Shown: positions 1-9,205, counted from the first letter of the stretch. The stretch is 29,066 nucleotides of DNA from B18-G4 sp003648575 (GCA_029942245.1 JAOZTN010000033.1:1-29066); one strand, 5' to 3'. Numbers and translations are program-made. The notes: a model not told the origin generated them from the letters alone.

Positions 1-2
1 TG

Positions 3-56
3 TTGAACGATTGGAAAGATCTCCAGGTCCATGACAAAAAGAAAAAGTCGAAATAG
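3..56 (+). CDS. Possible C-terminal end of a gene entering from the left
   Basis: An open frame runs from the window edge to a TAG at 54-56 and reads LNDWKDLQVHDKKKKSK. The lysine-rich hydrophilic tail looks like a natural C-terminus, and the stop lies 10 bp before the stop of the convergent gene at 67. Only 17 residues are visible, so no function can be given and the frame may be chance. Confidence 0.3.
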   Translation: MNDWKDLQVHDKKKKSK

Positions 57-66
57 GCAGCTGCTC

Positions 67-681
67 TTATTCTGCTTCAACTACTGTTTCCTGCAACATC
101 CTTTTCGTGATGCTTTTACCAAGCTTTTTGATGGCTTTTTCAGGCTCCAGGGGATTCAGGCTCTTACTCTGTCCGCCCCAGGCCGCCATATCACCTTTAT
201 TCTGATATAAATAGGCATCGATACGGAAAGTCCTGCCCGGCCGGCGATAATAGTTCGGATCAGAGAGGATTGGAAGATCGTGGTAATAATAGAAGGAATA
301 GTATTCGTAGTAGTTGTAGGCATATGGCGGTATCAATTCTTGGGGTAAGATGTGCATATCAGTGCTACGCTCTTCTATCATCTTAACAATGAGCATGCCT
401 TCAATCCCTGCACTATCGAGTTTACGTTCTATGGTACTATACAGGTACATGGAATCATACACCAGGACAGATGAAGCTGCCACAGCCCCTATTCCCTTAC
501 TCTCCAGCGCATCTATCATAATGTCTTCAAGTTGAGCACGGATCTCTCCATCATAGAACTGGCTCACGACCAAAATATTTTTCATTGGTTCCGCAAGGAA
601 ACGTGCATCTTTCCAATGCGTTTTTACCTGTGCAAAACTGAATAATGGTAATAATAAGAGGATAAGGAATATTTTTTTCAT
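67..681 (-). CDS. Secreted protein of unknown function (DUF4136-like layout)
   Basis: About 204 residues from the ATG at 679-681. That start gives a clear Sec signal peptide (MKKIFLILLLLPLFSFAQ, cleavage probably after the Ala). The longer frame upstream to 759 runs into the heptamer repeat and is not likely translated. No lipobox cysteine is seen, so the product is probably periplasmic and soluble or loosely attached. The mature protein starts THWKD, then has a NILVVSQF strand, a helix with paired acidic residues and a GIGAVAASSVL segment. This order resembles small Bacteroidota envelope proteins of the DUF4136/TolB-like type, but I do not recognise the family firmly. A Tyr-rich stretch (around PPYAYNYYEYYSFYYYHDLP) is odd. 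It lies downstream of the propeller protein gene on the same strand, separated by a repeat tract, so co-transcription is uncertain. Confidence 0.75.
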   Translation of the reverse strand: MKKIFLILLLLPLFSFAQVKTHWKDARFLAEPMKNILVVSQFYDGEIRAQLEDIMIDALESKGIGAVAASSVLVYDSMYLYSTIERKLDSAGIEGMLIVKMIEERSTDMHILPQELIPPYAYNYYEYYSFYYYHDLPILSDPNYYRRPGRTFRIDAYLYQNKGDMAAWGGQSKSLNPLEPEKAIKKLGKSITKRMLQETVVEAE

Positions 682-727
682 GCTAAAATTATGTTGGTTA
701 AATCGGTTGAATAATAAATCTGTTTTC

Positions 728-790
728 GCGCACCCCGTACCGCGTACCGCATACCGCATACCGCATACCGCGCACCGCGAACCGCATACC
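728..790. repeat. Nine-unit degenerate heptamer tandem repeat
   Basis: Nine 7-bp units lie end to end: GCGCACC, CCGTACC, GCGTACC, GCATACC three times, GCGCACC, GCGAACC and GCATACC. The third and fourth bases vary most. The tract ends exactly on the first base of the stop codon (790-792) of the 883-residue gene, so it forms the immediate 3' flank of that gene on the minus strand. It fills more than half of the gap to the secreted-protein gene. The unit GCGCACC recurs in a separate heptamer tract inside the gene at 18605. Confidence 0.9.
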
Positions 791-3441
791 TATCTAAAAT
801 AATAATTATAAATGGTATTCCCGGAACCAACGATCATGTTCAACTGCCCATCCCTTTTCAGGCTGCCAATCAGTATCTGGGTTTTCCCGATATGGTCCGG
901 GGTACTCAATAAGTTTCCATTACGATCGAAGAGGTAGATCTTCCCACTCTCCTCCGACACCACGCCAATGATCTTTTCCCGCGATGACACCGGAATGATA
1001 ACCGGCCTCGACTGGATCTCATTCTCGAATTCCCATGTGAATATGACATTCTTAAATCTGTCAAATACGGTCAGTACATTCCCATCGAGAAAAATAAAAT
1101 CCTTACCTCCCTTATTGTTGAAGTCTTCATACAGGAAATGGTGCTCCTCGCTGAAATCACCAAAGTCGGTCGACTCAAGCCTTCCATTTGTTTTGATGTA
1201 CACCAGTTTTCCGTCATTGTTTGTAGTTAGGATGGTGCCCTTGCTGTTGGTCTCGTTCACATAAAAGTCTGATTGCAATCCATTGACCAGGTCTGACTTC
1301 AGGTTGATCCTGTTCCTTCCCCTGCGGTCGGTGATCCGCACATTTCCTTCATCATCGGTAATGATGAGATAATCCTTACCTCCTTCCCTGAGATGTTGCA
1401 CCTCAGAACTGACCAGGGCTTTCGACAGTGGATTTTTCCACCCATCCACTTTTTTCCCTTTGATATCGAAATTATATACCCTGTTATCATCCAGTGCTAT
1501 TAAAATGCGATATTCCCGGTCTCGGTCGTAATCAAATACCGCCAGCTTGTTCGTTGCCTTGCTTTTCAACTCCACCGGGTATCCTTCCACATCTCTTCCC
1601 AGAAGGTCGATAAGATAGATCCTGCTCGCTGTATTAAACAGGTACTGTATCTTTCCATTCTTGTAATAATCTACTGTATGCACATCGCTGAGCACCTTTT
1701 CACCAATATTCAGCTTCCAGTCTATGTCCCCATCATGATCGATAAGATACATACTGTTCAGGGTATCCAGGACCACGATCTTCAGGTTATTGGTACGGTG
1801 GTCTTTCACAAAATATGGTTGTCCGTATACTGGTGCATCCAGGTAAGCTTTCCATATCGACAGATCTTCTTTCACGAATGCAGGATTGTGTCTGACATAT
1901 ACACTCGTAAAATACATATTGTTGAGGGCCTTGAACTGAACGGCAAGGGCCTCGAAATTCTTCACTACTGAAGGGTTTCTGTCGATGAAACCGGCCAGGG
2001 GAATAGCGAGGTTCTCACTCAGAAGCCGGGTAGAGTTTCTGATATTGAAATAGCAGAAAATATTTGAACGATCCGACACATTATCGGTAAAGCCTTTGAA
2101 GTTCTCGTTCTGTTCCAGGGTTTTTCCCGACAGGAAGATATTTATAAAGTTTTCAAGGCTTTTTGCGGAGTTGGCAAAGACGATATAATCCTCGATCCGT
2201 GTATAATAGTTTTTGGTGAGACCGTCGAACAGCATGCCATACATTACCGGGATGAGTTCGGGTATGCTGATCCTCCGTATGGTATAGTCGCGGTAGTGGC
2301 TGGTATACTGACTCGAAGCAAGTGAATTCAGCTGTCTCCCGGCCTTTTCAACATCCTGTGCATGGATGGCCATAAAAGTATTTGCCGCCAGGTCATCCAT
2401 ATGCGGATTGATCATGGCGAGGGCCAGTTCATTTCCGATCCATGATGTCATATACTCTTCAACATTTGGCCCATAGCGAGCCTTCATCGATGCGAGTTTC
2501 TCCTCCCTTTCCGGGTATACCCCTTCATTCTGAAGATATTGCTTATTCTCTTCATGCAGCTTAGCAAAATCGCTGAATCCAAAGCTCACCAGCATGGAAG
2601 TATTATATGGCAGTACCCGTGTGATCTCTATCTTCTGGGGCTCCTGCCTTTGAAACAGGCTCAGGAATTGATTAAGGGTATCGGAAGCCTCAGAGTATCC
2701 GTTCATCAGCAGCTCATCATTCTTAATGAGCAGGTCGATCTCAGACCAGGTACCAAAATCGGGAAGTATCTGGCGCCCCTGATAATATGATGAAGCGAAG
2801 ATGCCCCTGGCCAGCGTCGGCAGCTGTCCGAAGTTCACATAGATGTTGGCATCTACATTCATGCCTGCTGTCTTTGCCACTTTTTCAAACATTCCTGCGA
2901 AGGGCAGCGGCTCTTTGTCTTTTAATCGTTGCAGGCAGGCATCTACAATGGCGGTATTGCTACCGATGATACACAATCCTCTTTTGATAGAATAATGAAA
3001 TGATTGCCTATCCGAATTCAATGCATCAAGAAGGCTGTTCAGGTCATTTTCTGAAGCCCCGTAAGGCCATTCAAAAAGCAAGCAAGACTGTACGCCTGAA
3101 CTGTCTTCCGCCAGGGCAATGTATATGTTGCCCTCCTCCAGGAACTCAGTGTATCCCATTCCGGCAAGCAAGGAATCTGCCTTTATTAAGCCATTGAAAA
3201 ACCATGCTACGTCCTCGGTAGCTGCAAGTTCGTTCCAGATATCATTTCCTGAACTCAGCTCCCTGATCAGCTCCCCCGGCTTGTTCACCTTGATAAACGC
3301 CCCGGCATTGGTAGGGATGGCGTCTTCCGGGCTGTCGGCAGCACGGCCATACTTGCTATACAGATAGTATGCACCTATACCGATCAGCACGATGAGTACG
3401 ATCAGGGCAACATAAGTAAAGAACCTGGATTGTCTGGCCAT
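790..3441 (-). CDS. Membrane-anchored protein with DUF3352-like N-half and C-terminal beta-propeller
   Basis: 883 residues from the ATG at 3439-3441. Residues about 8-30 form one transmembrane anchor (VALIVLIVLIGIGAYYLY), leaving nearly the whole protein outside the inner membrane. The N-terminal half (PEDAIPTNAGAFIKVNKPGEL and the long alpha/beta stretch after it) resembles the DUF3352 type of envelope protein. The last 330 or so residues carry repeated strands such as LYLIDHDGDIDWKLNIG, IYLIDLLGRDVEGYPVEL and IYLFDRNGNLL, typical of PQQ/quinoprotein-like propeller blades. No catalytic motif is evident, so a role in outer-envelope binding or assembly is inference only. It lies 87 bp downstream of rnhB on the same strand and has its own -7-like box, so it may be transcribed separately. 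The 3' end abuts the heptamer tract. Confidence 0.8.
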   Translation of the reverse strand: MARQSRFFTYVALIVLIVLIGIGAYYLYSKYGRAADSPEDAIPTNAGAFIKVNKPGELIRELSSGNDIWNELAATEDVAWFFNGLIKADSLLAGMGYTEFLEEGNIYIALAEDSSGVQSCLLFEWPYGASENDLNSLLDALNSDRQSFHYSIKRGLCIIGSNTAIVDACLQRLKDKEPLPFAGMFEKVAKTAGMNVDANIYVNFGQLPTLARGIFASSYYQGRQILPDFGTWSEIDLLIKNDELLMNGYSEASDTLNQFLSLFQRQEPQKIEITRVLPYNTSMLVSFGFSDFAKLHEENKQYLQNEGVYPEREEKLASMKARYGPNVEEYMTSWIGNELALAMINPHMDDLAANTFMAIHAQDVEKAGRQLNSLASSQYTSHYRDYTIRRISIPELIPVMYGMLFDGLTKNYYTRIEDYIVFANSAKSLENFINIFLSGKTLEQNENFKGFTDNVSDRSNIFCYFNIRNSTRLLSENLAIPLAGFIDRNPSVVKNFEALAVQFKALNNMYFTSVYVRHNPAFVKEDLSIWKAYLDAPVYGQPYFVKDHRTNNLKIVVLDTLNSMYLIDHDGDIDWKLNIGEKVLSDVHTVDYYKNGKIQYLFNTASRIYLIDLLGRDVEGYPVELKSKATNKLAVFDYDRDREYRILIALDDNRVYNFDIKGKKVDGWKNPLSKALVSSEVQHLREGGKDYLIITDDEGNVRITDRRGRNRINLKSDLVNGLQSDFYVNETNSKGTILTTNNDGKLVYIKTNGRLESTDFGDFSEEHHFLYEDFNNKGGKDFIFLDGNVLTVFDRFKNVIFTWEFENEIQSRPVIIPVSSREKIIGVVSEESGKIYLFDRNGNLLSTPDHIGKTQILIGSLKRDGQLNMIVGSGNTIYNYYFR

Positions 3442-3460
3442 GGATGATTGCTTCTTATCT

Positions 3461-3468
3461 CAAAAGTA
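3461..3468 (-). promoter_or_regulatory. Candidate -7 box TACTTTTG
   Basis: On the minus strand the sequence reads TACTTTTG, matching the Bacteroidota -7 consensus TAnnTTTG, 20 bp before the start of the 883-residue gene. No TTG is seen at the usual 19-21 bp further upstream, so this is a half match. Confidence 0.35.
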
Positions 3469-3528
3469 TAACAAAAAAATGGCGGAATTATTGGGTTTAA
3501 CCGAATTAAACTAACAGCAATTTGTTAA

Positions 3529-4125
3529 TTAAAGACCCAGCTTCAATTGTTCGTTCATATTAAAGCTTTTGCGGTGATACGAAGTGATGCCATGAAGATT
3601 TATTGCATCCTTATGGTCGCGGGTTGGGTATCCCTTGTTTGAGGCCCAGTTATACTGAGGGTATTCAAGACCGATCTCAAGCATATATTCATCGCGATGT
3701 GTCTTTGCCAATACTGAGGCTGCCGCGATGGCGTAGTACTTTCCATCCCCCTTTACAACACATTCGTGTGGAATAGTTGTATAATCCTTAAAGCGGTTTC
3801 CATCCACCAGCAGGTATTGAGGCTTTTGTTGCAGTTTATCCAGGGCCCTGTGCATAGCCAGTATTGAAGCATTTAAAATGTTGATCTCATCGATCTCATT
3901 ATTGTCGACCATGGCCACGGCCCATGCAAGCGCTTTCTCTTCTATCTCTATCCGCAAGGCATCCCGCTGTTTTTCATTAAGCTGTTTTGAATCATTCAGT
4001 ACCTTGCTTTTATAATTTTTTGGCAGAATGACTGCTGCAGCACAAACAGGCCCGGCAAAACAACCTCTCCCGGCCTCATCCAGGCCAGCCACAAGCAAGT
4101 CTTTCTGATGGTAGTGCTTTAGCAT
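3529..4125 (-). CDS. rnhB: Ribonuclease HII
   Basis: 198 residues, the usual size for the family. RNase HII removes ribonucleotides embedded in DNA and cleaves the RNA strand of RNA-DNA hybrids. The signature LDEAGRGCFAGPV (residues 15-27, catalytic Asp16-Glu17) is intact, followed by LNDSKQL and the LLVDGNRF strand with another active-site Asp. VVKGDGKYYAIAAASVLAKTHRD is also typical of the family. The start overlaps the stop of the upstream membrane-protein gene as ATGCTAA, which suggests translational coupling. RNase HII is cytoplasmic and acts alone; its place behind purD and a DUF6427 gene is a familiar Bacteroidota neighbourhood. Confidence 0.97.
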   Translation of the reverse strand: MLKHYHQKDLLVAGLDEAGRGCFAGPVCAAAVILPKNYKSKVLNDSKQLNEKQRDALRIEIEEKALAWAVAMVDNNEIDEINILNASILAMHRALDKLQQKPQYLLVDGNRFKDYTTIPHECVVKGDGKYYAIAAASVLAKTHRDEYMLEIGLEYPQYNWASNKGYPTRDHKDAINLHGITSYHRKSFNMNEQLKLGL

Positions 4126-5111
4126 TCGGCAATAAGTAGGTTGTGGACAATTGTAACTATTAGCCAGATCACGAAGAATAATTCAAGGATCCATGAAAGC
4201 TTCTTCCGATTGGCCACGTAGGTGGCAATGAAAATGCTGATTGGAATGGCAGGCATCAGGCTGGCCATGCGCAAATCATCAAGCATATAAACGACTGATC
4301 CAATTGAAAATAGCAGAAAATATATCATCAGCAATATCATTTTTCTGAAACTGATATTCCGTTCATTCATCCCGGCAAGCACCAGGAAAAAGGCCTCCAA
4401 AAATATTATTGCCTGAAAAACCCACAACACATACTGCATATATGGAAGCTGATAGCTGAAATGTGGTATACTGCTGAACCAGTTCACATAAAGGCAAAAC
4501 AGCCCATCTATCTGGCCTAACAGAAAATAATACAGGAAGAGATAAAGATATACTGTAAAGATTCCGGCGATGCCCACAAAAAATATCCGAATGCTGAATG
4601 TCCCGAACACAAAAAATGAGCCGAAAAGGATCAGGGCAAAGAAAATAGCAGGGAAATGAAACAGTGATGCCAGTGCCAACAATAATGCGGCGCTGAATAC
4701 ATCGCGAGTAGGATCAGCAGTACCATAAGTCTTCAGTATCTTGTCCAGTGCCGGAATCACAAAAAAGGCTGCACAAATGACAGGGTTCAAACCCAGGGCC
4801 GGCAGCGACTGGCTCATGATCAACAGATATACGAAGGCAGTGATTAAGGAATTTTTGGGAACGATCTCATGCTTAATCAGGATATAATTCAGGTAGAATG
4901 CCTCCAGCATAAGCAAGAGTAGCCCGATGAAGGGCATGATGAAGCCTTCCGTAGGGAGGATTGAATAAAAGAGCTGAAACAACGGGGACTCATCTCCTGT
5001 TGATAGAGGGGGGCAATCCGTGATGAAAGCGCGGATCCACATAGCAGCAGTTAACACGATCAAGAGAACGTATTGCAGGTAAAAACTGCTTCTAAACTTG
5101 CTGATCAGCAC
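4119..5111 (-). CDS. DUF6427-type multi-pass membrane protein
   Basis: 330 residues, very hydrophobic, with about eight to nine transmembrane segments (for example YVLLIVLTAAMWIRAFI near the start and ILELFFVIWLIVTIVHNLLI at the end). The start appears to be GTG at 5109-5111; no ATG lies nearby in frame. Size, topology and the purD/rnhB neighbourhood fit the Bacteroidota-restricted family DUF6427, whose biochemical role is unknown. The last codons overlap rnhB by 7 bp. The gene starts 30 bp after purD on the same strand, so purD, this gene and rnhB probably form one transcript. Confidence 0.8.
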   Translation of the reverse strand: MLISKFRSSFYLQYVLLIVLTAAMWIRAFITDCPPLSTGDESPLFQLFYSILPTEGFIMPFIGLLLLMLEAFYLNYILIKHEIVPKNSLITAFVYLLIMSQSLPALGLNPVICAAFFVIPALDKILKTYGTADPTRDVFSAALLLALASLFHFPAIFFALILFGSFFVFGTFSIRIFFVGIAGIFTVYLYLFLYYFLLGQIDGLFCLYVNWFSSIPHFSYQLPYMQYVLWVFQAIIFLEAFFLVLAGMNERNISFRKMILLMIYFLLFSIGSVVYMLDDLRMASLMPAIPISIFIATYVANRKKLSWILELFFVIWLIVTIVHNLLIAEC

Positions 5112-5141
5112 CGTTGATATATGTTAAATAATGGAATCCGA

Positions 5142-6419
5142 TTAATCCATCAGGTCCTTGCCCAGGTCCCTGCGATAATATTTGCCTTCAAATTCGATGG
5201 CAGAGGCATTCACATATGATTGCCTCAGGGCCTCTTCCATGGTATTTCCAAAAGAAGTGACTGCGATCACTCTGCCACCACTGGTGACTACTGTGTTGTC
5301 ATCAGTCTGTGTACCGGCATGAAAGACCAGGCTTCCTTCAATATTTTCCAATCCATGCACCGTCTTTCCCTTCTCGTAAGCTTCCGGATACCCACCCGAC
5401 ACCAGCATGATAGCTGTGGTAAAACGGGGATCGGTCTCTATACTTTCTTCCGCCAGTGTACCTTTTCCTACAGCTATGAAGAGTTTAAGCAGGTCCGTCT
5501 TGATCCTGGGGATCACTGATTCGGCTTCCGGGTCACCCATCCTCACATTATATTCGATCACGTAGGGTTCACCTTCTACATTGATAAGACCAAAGAAGAT
5601 AAAGCCTTTATATTCGAGGCCATCGTTGATCAGGCCACGCACTGTTGGTGCAATAATGCTGTGCTCTACCTTCATCATAAACTCGGCATCAGCAAATGGC
5701 ACGGGTGAGACGGAGCCCATACCACCGGTATTCAATCCGGTATCCCCTTCACCAATCCGCTTATAGTCTTTTGCCGACGGCAGGATCTTATATGATTTTC
5801 CGTCGGTGAGTACGAAACAAGAAATCTCTATTCCTGTAAGAAATTCTTCTATGACCACCTTACTGCTTGCTTTGCCAAATTTAGCATCCTTGAGCATAGC
5901 CTTCAGCTCCGCTTTTGCGTCATCAATATCGTCCATGATCAGGACACCCTTCCCTGCCGCCAGGCCATCAGCCTTAAGCACATAGGGTGGTTTCATACTC
6001 TCCAGGAATGTATATGCATCTTCCAGTTCCTCTGCATTGAAAGTACTGTAAGCAGCGGTCGGGATGCTATGTTTCATCATAAATTCCTTTGCAAAATCCT
6101 TGCTCCCTTCCAGCATAGCAGCATCTTTCAGTGGCCCTATCACCATCACCTCTGAGAGTTCATCATCGGCCTTAAAGTAATCGTGAATGCCATCTACCAA
6201 TGGTGCTTCGGGGCCCACTACCACCATTTCTATGCCCTTCTGCAGGACAAAGGCTTTTAGCTCCTCATAATTATTGCTATCGACCGATACATTCTCACCA
6301 TGTTGCAAGGTCCCTGCATTTCCCGGGGCAATATATAGTTTCGTCAAGAGTGGGCTTTGGATAATTTTCCAGGCCAGGGCATGTTCACGCCCTCCGGAAC
6401 CGAGGATAAGAACGTTCAT
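5142..6419 (-). CDS. purD: Phosphoribosylamine--glycine ligase
   Basis: 425 residues, full length for PurD. This cytoplasmic ATP-grasp enzyme joins glycine to 5-phosphoribosylamine to give glycinamide ribonucleotide, the second step of purine synthesis. Visible signatures are the N-terminal nucleotide-binding turn LILGSGGREHALAWKI, VVGPEAPLVDGI, the ATP-grasp lysine region YVLKADGLAAGKGVLI, LNTGGMGSVSP, and YVIEYNVRMGDPEAE with metal-binding acidic residues. The start is the ATG at 6417-6419. It follows the glycosyltransferase gene by 38 bp on the same strand, so the two may be read together although their functions are unrelated. Confidence 0.97.
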   Translation of the reverse strand: MNVLILGSGGREHALAWKIIQSPLLTKLYIAPGNAGTLQHGENVSVDSNNYEELKAFVLQKGIEMVVVGPEAPLVDGIHDYFKADDELSEVMVIGPLKDAAMLEGSKDFAKEFMMKHSIPTAAYSTFNAEELEDAYTFLESMKPPYVLKADGLAAGKGVLIMDDIDDAKAELKAMLKDAKFGKASSKVVIEEFLTGIEISCFVLTDGKSYKILPSAKDYKRIGEGDTGLNTGGMGSVSPVPFADAEFMMKVEHSIIAPTVRGLINDGLEYKGFIFFGLINVEGEPYVIEYNVRMGDPEAESVIPRIKTDLLKLFIAVGKGTLAEESIETDPRFTTAIMLVSGGYPEAYEKGKTVHGLENIEGSLVFHAGTQTDDNTVVTSGGRVIAVTSFGNTMEEALRQSYVNASAIEFEGKYYRRDLGKDLMD

Positions 6420-6457
6420 ACTTTTAGGTTTATACTTTACAATGTAGGTTTAACAAT

Positions 6458-7591
6458 TTATTTTGATTGGTTAAGCACTTTCTCGATAACGGCCCAGAGC
6501 TGTTCGGCTGAATTTTGCCAGGTAAACATGCGGCTTCTTTCCCTCCCTTTTGATATCAGCCTTGTTCTTAATTCCGGATCCAGAGCGATCTTTTCCAGGC
6601 CTTCGGCAATTGATTTCACTGAGAAAGGATCGACCAGCAAAGCTGCATCGCCGGCCACCTCCGGCATGGAAGTCACATTGGAGGTTACAACAGGCGTATC
6701 ACAGCGGAATGCTTCTATGATAGGCAGTCCAAAGCCTTCGAAATAACTCACATAAGCCATGGCCAGTGCCGAGCCTACGGCCCTGTGCAGTTCCTCTGCG
6801 GTCATCCTGCCACTGAAATACACTTCGTCCTTATGTTTCATTTCCTCAAAAGCTTCCTGTATCTCACGGGTCCAGTATTTCTTATTTCCAACCACCACCA
6901 GCTTGATATCAGTCCTTTGTTGCTCCTTGAAATAATCAAAGGCCTGAAACAGGCGGACCAGGTTCTTTCTCGGGTGCAATGCCCCGACGAAGATGAAAAA
7001 GGGACATCCCTTGCTATGCTTATCTCTGTATGTTTTTTGTTCTGCCTCAGAAACAGGCTTAAAATCCTCATTTACACCATTATATACCACGCTCACCTTT
7101 CCCGGGGGCACATCGTACAGCTTGACCATATCTTTTTTTGAAAATTCTGAAACCGTTACTATCTGTTCAGCCTTTTTTGCATATCTCGGAAAGAAGTAGC
7201 GATAATATTTTCGTTCCAGTACCGGGAGATCTTTCGGATAGTGCTCAAAGTTCAGGTCATGAAAAATAGGTATGGACGGCACCTTAGTCCTCAGGGAGAG
7301 ATAAGCATCCGGGGATAGAAATACATCCGCCTTGATCTTTTTCAGTATGCGTGGGATGGACCACTCAAACCAGATATAATACAGGAATGGGTGCCGGGCC
7401 TGGGGACCAACTTTGACCGGAATCACGTTATCGGAGAAGATAAAGCGTTCATCCCATTTACGGTCGAAGATAAAATAAAATTCATGCTCGGGGTGAGCAA
7501 TTGTGATCCTTCTCAGGGTCTCATAGGCCACCCATCCAATCCCTTCCAGTTTATCGGGAAGTAACAATCTTGTATTAACAGCTATCTTCAA
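6458..7591 (-). CDS. Family 4 (GT4) glycosyltransferase
   Basis: 377 residues with two Rossmann-like halves of the GT-B fold. It should transfer a nucleotide-activated sugar to a lipid-linked or polysaccharide acceptor in the cytoplasm. The C-terminal half has FIFVGALHPRKNLVRL, YVSYFEGFGLPIIEAF (the E-x7-E donor-binding motif of GT4) and TSNVTSMPEVAGDAALLVDP. The N-terminal half has IPIFHDLNFEHYP and IVTVSEFSKKD. The start is a TTG at 7589-7591; MKIAVNTRLLLP is the expected beginning of the family and no in-frame ATG lies close by. It is divergent from the flippase gene and probably belongs to the same polysaccharide locus. The exact sugar cannot be told. Confidence 0.9.
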   Translation of the reverse strand: MKIAVNTRLLLPDKLEGIGWVAYETLRRITIAHPEHEFYFIFDRKWDERFIFSDNVIPVKVGPQARHPFLYYIWFEWSIPRILKKIKADVFLSPDAYLSLRTKVPSIPIFHDLNFEHYPKDLPVLERKYYRYFFPRYAKKAEQIVTVSEFSKKDMVKLYDVPPGKVSVVYNGVNEDFKPVSEAEQKTYRDKHSKGCPFFIFVGALHPRKNLVRLFQAFDYFKEQQRTDIKLVVVGNKKYWTREIQEAFEEMKHKDEVYFSGRMTAEELHRAVGSALAMAYVSYFEGFGLPIIEAFRCDTPVVTSNVTSMPEVAGDAALLVDPFSVKSIAEGLEKIALDPELRTRLISKGRERSRMFTWQNSAEQLWAVIEKVLNQSK

Positions 7592-7622
7592 TCAGGTAGA
7601 ATTCCAGGATTCGGTTAAGTAT

Positions 7623-7674
7623 TTATCATAAATACGCGAATATGCCGTTTTTATGATAATTTTGTACAAATTTA
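7623..7674. promoter_or_regulatory. Divergent promoter region with inverted repeat
   Basis: Between the divergent glycosyltransferase and flippase genes there is a perfect 10-bp inverted repeat, TTATCATAAA (7623-7632) and TTTATGATAA (7650-7659), with a 17-bp spacer. Its right arm overlaps a plus-strand -7 box, TAATTTTG (7657-7664). Two bases later lies the mirror-image box for the minus strand, CAAATTTA (7667-7674, reading TAAATTTG). The two boxes form the near-palindrome TAATTTTGTACAAATTTA. No clear TTG element accompanies either box. A shared operator for both genes is inference. Confidence 0.5.
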
Positions 7675-7738
7675 TGGTTTTTTCGCGAAGGCGGAAGGCG
7701 ATAAATGACCGGCATATAAAGCCCTTGAAATGAAATAG

Positions 7739-9205
7739 ATGCAGCGGAAATTTATCACAAACCTTATTCTTTTACTATCCCTGAACCTGCTTATCAAGCC
7801 GTTCTGGATACTGGGCATCGACCGCTCCGTACAAAATCTGGTGGGGCTGGAGGAATACGGTTTTTACTTTGTGGTATTTAACTTCTCTTTTCTATTCAAC
7901 ATAATGCTCGACCTGGGCATTACTAATTTTAACAACAGGAATATAGCCCAACATAAGCAGCTGCTAAACAAACATTTTTCAGGGATCATCACGGTACGCT
8001 TTTTCCTTGCTTTTTTATATGTAGGTGTCACTTTTGTAGCAGCACTTATCAATGGATTCAAAGGAGAGCAATTATACCTGCTCGGATGGATCGCATTCAA
8101 TCAGTTCCTGTTATCCACAATACTGTACCTGCGTTCTAACCTGAGTGGATTGCTCATGCTCCGCACCGACAGTCTGATTTCGGTGCTGGACAGGCTGCTG
8201 ATGATCATTTTCTGTGCGGTCCTGCTCTGGGGCAATGTCACTGACCAGGCTTTCCGCATCGAGTGGTTTGTATATGCCCAGACGGCAGCCTATGTGATCA
8301 CGGCGATGATCGCCTTGAGTGTGGTTATCGTGAAGGCAAAATTCAAACGGGTGTACTGGAACTGGCCTTTCTTCGTGATGATTGTAAAGCAGAGCCTGCC
8401 CTTTGCCACCCTGGTGCTGATGATGTCATTTTACAATCGCATCGACCCGGTTTTGATACAAAGGATACTGCCGGATCCTGTTGGAGATATACAGGCGGGT
8501 GTCTATGCTGAGGCTTTCCGGCTTTTCGACGCATCGAACCAGATAGCCTATCTCTTTGCAGTCCTTTTGCTGCCGATCTTTTCCCACCTGATCAAAAACA
8601 AGAAGCCCATCGTACATATTGTCAAGCTGGCTTTTTCGCTCTTGTTTACCGTTTCTGTGACCGCCGCTATAACAAGCTATTTTTATTCCTATGAGATCAT
8701 GTCTTTGCTTTATCCTGAAAGGGATGTGAGTGAATCAAGCACTATCTTCAGTATCATTATGTTTGGGTTCATTGCCATTTCGGGTATTTATGTGTTCGGA
8801 ACCCTGCTCACGGCCAACGGCAGCCTGAAGCAGCTGAATATCATTGCCGCCTTTGCCATTAGCCTGAATCTCCTGATCAACATCATCCTCATTCCTCAGA
8901 TACAGGCCATCGGCTCCGCTTATGCAAGTCTGTCTGCCCAATGGGTTTCTGTGATCTTTCAGCTTATCATCGTCCAGCGCATATTCAGGTTCAGGATCAA
9001 TATCCCCTACCTGGCTTCACTGCTGATCTTTGCCGGACTCGTAGTCGTGGGGGCATGGTTCAGCAGGGATTTGCCCTTCGACTGGAAGATAAACCTGCTT
9101 TGCATGCTTGGGTATGCTTTTGTGCTGGCTGCCATGCTTCGCTTGTTCAGCATTAAAAGTTTCATCAGCATTATTCGCGAAAGAGAGAGCGATCTAACTG
9201 ATTAA
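7739..9205 (+). CDS. Polysaccharide flippase, Wzx/MATE-like
   Basis: 488 residues with about 12-14 transmembrane segments spread along the chain. Features of the polysaccharide-export branch of the MOP superfamily are the N-terminal helix, the EYGFYFVVFNFSFLFNIMLDLGITNFNNRNIAQHK segment, and an internal symmetric half starting near KQSLPFATLVLMMSFYNRIDPVLIQ. Such proteins flip undecaprenyl-linked oligosaccharide across the inner membrane. The gene starts the plus-strand polysaccharide set and is followed by the Wzz-like and Wzy-like genes, which supports a Wzy-dependent pathway. The ATG at 7739 lies 75 bp after the candidate -7 box. Substrate unknown. Confidence 0.9.
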   Translation: MQRKFITNLILLLSLNLLIKPFWILGIDRSVQNLVGLEEYGFYFVVFNFSFLFNIMLDLGITNFNNRNIAQHKQLLNKHFSGIITVRFFLAFLYVGVTFVAALINGFKGEQLYLLGWIAFNQFLLSTILYLRSNLSGLLMLRTDSLISVLDRLLMIIFCAVLLWGNVTDQAFRIEWFVYAQTAAYVITAMIALSVVIVKAKFKRVYWNWPFFVMIVKQSLPFATLVLMMSFYNRIDPVLIQRILPDPVGDIQAGVYAEAFRLFDASNQIAYLFAVLLLPIFSHLIKNKKPIVHIVKLAFSLLFTVSVTAAITSYFYSYEIMSLLYPERDVSESSTIFSIIMFGFIAISGIYVFGTLLTANGSLKQLNIIAAFAISLNLLINIILIPQIQAIGSAYASLSAQWVSVIFQLIIVQRIFRFRINIPYLASLLIFAGLVVVGAWFSRDLPFDWKINLLCMLGYAFVLAAMLRLFSIKSFISIIRERESDLTD

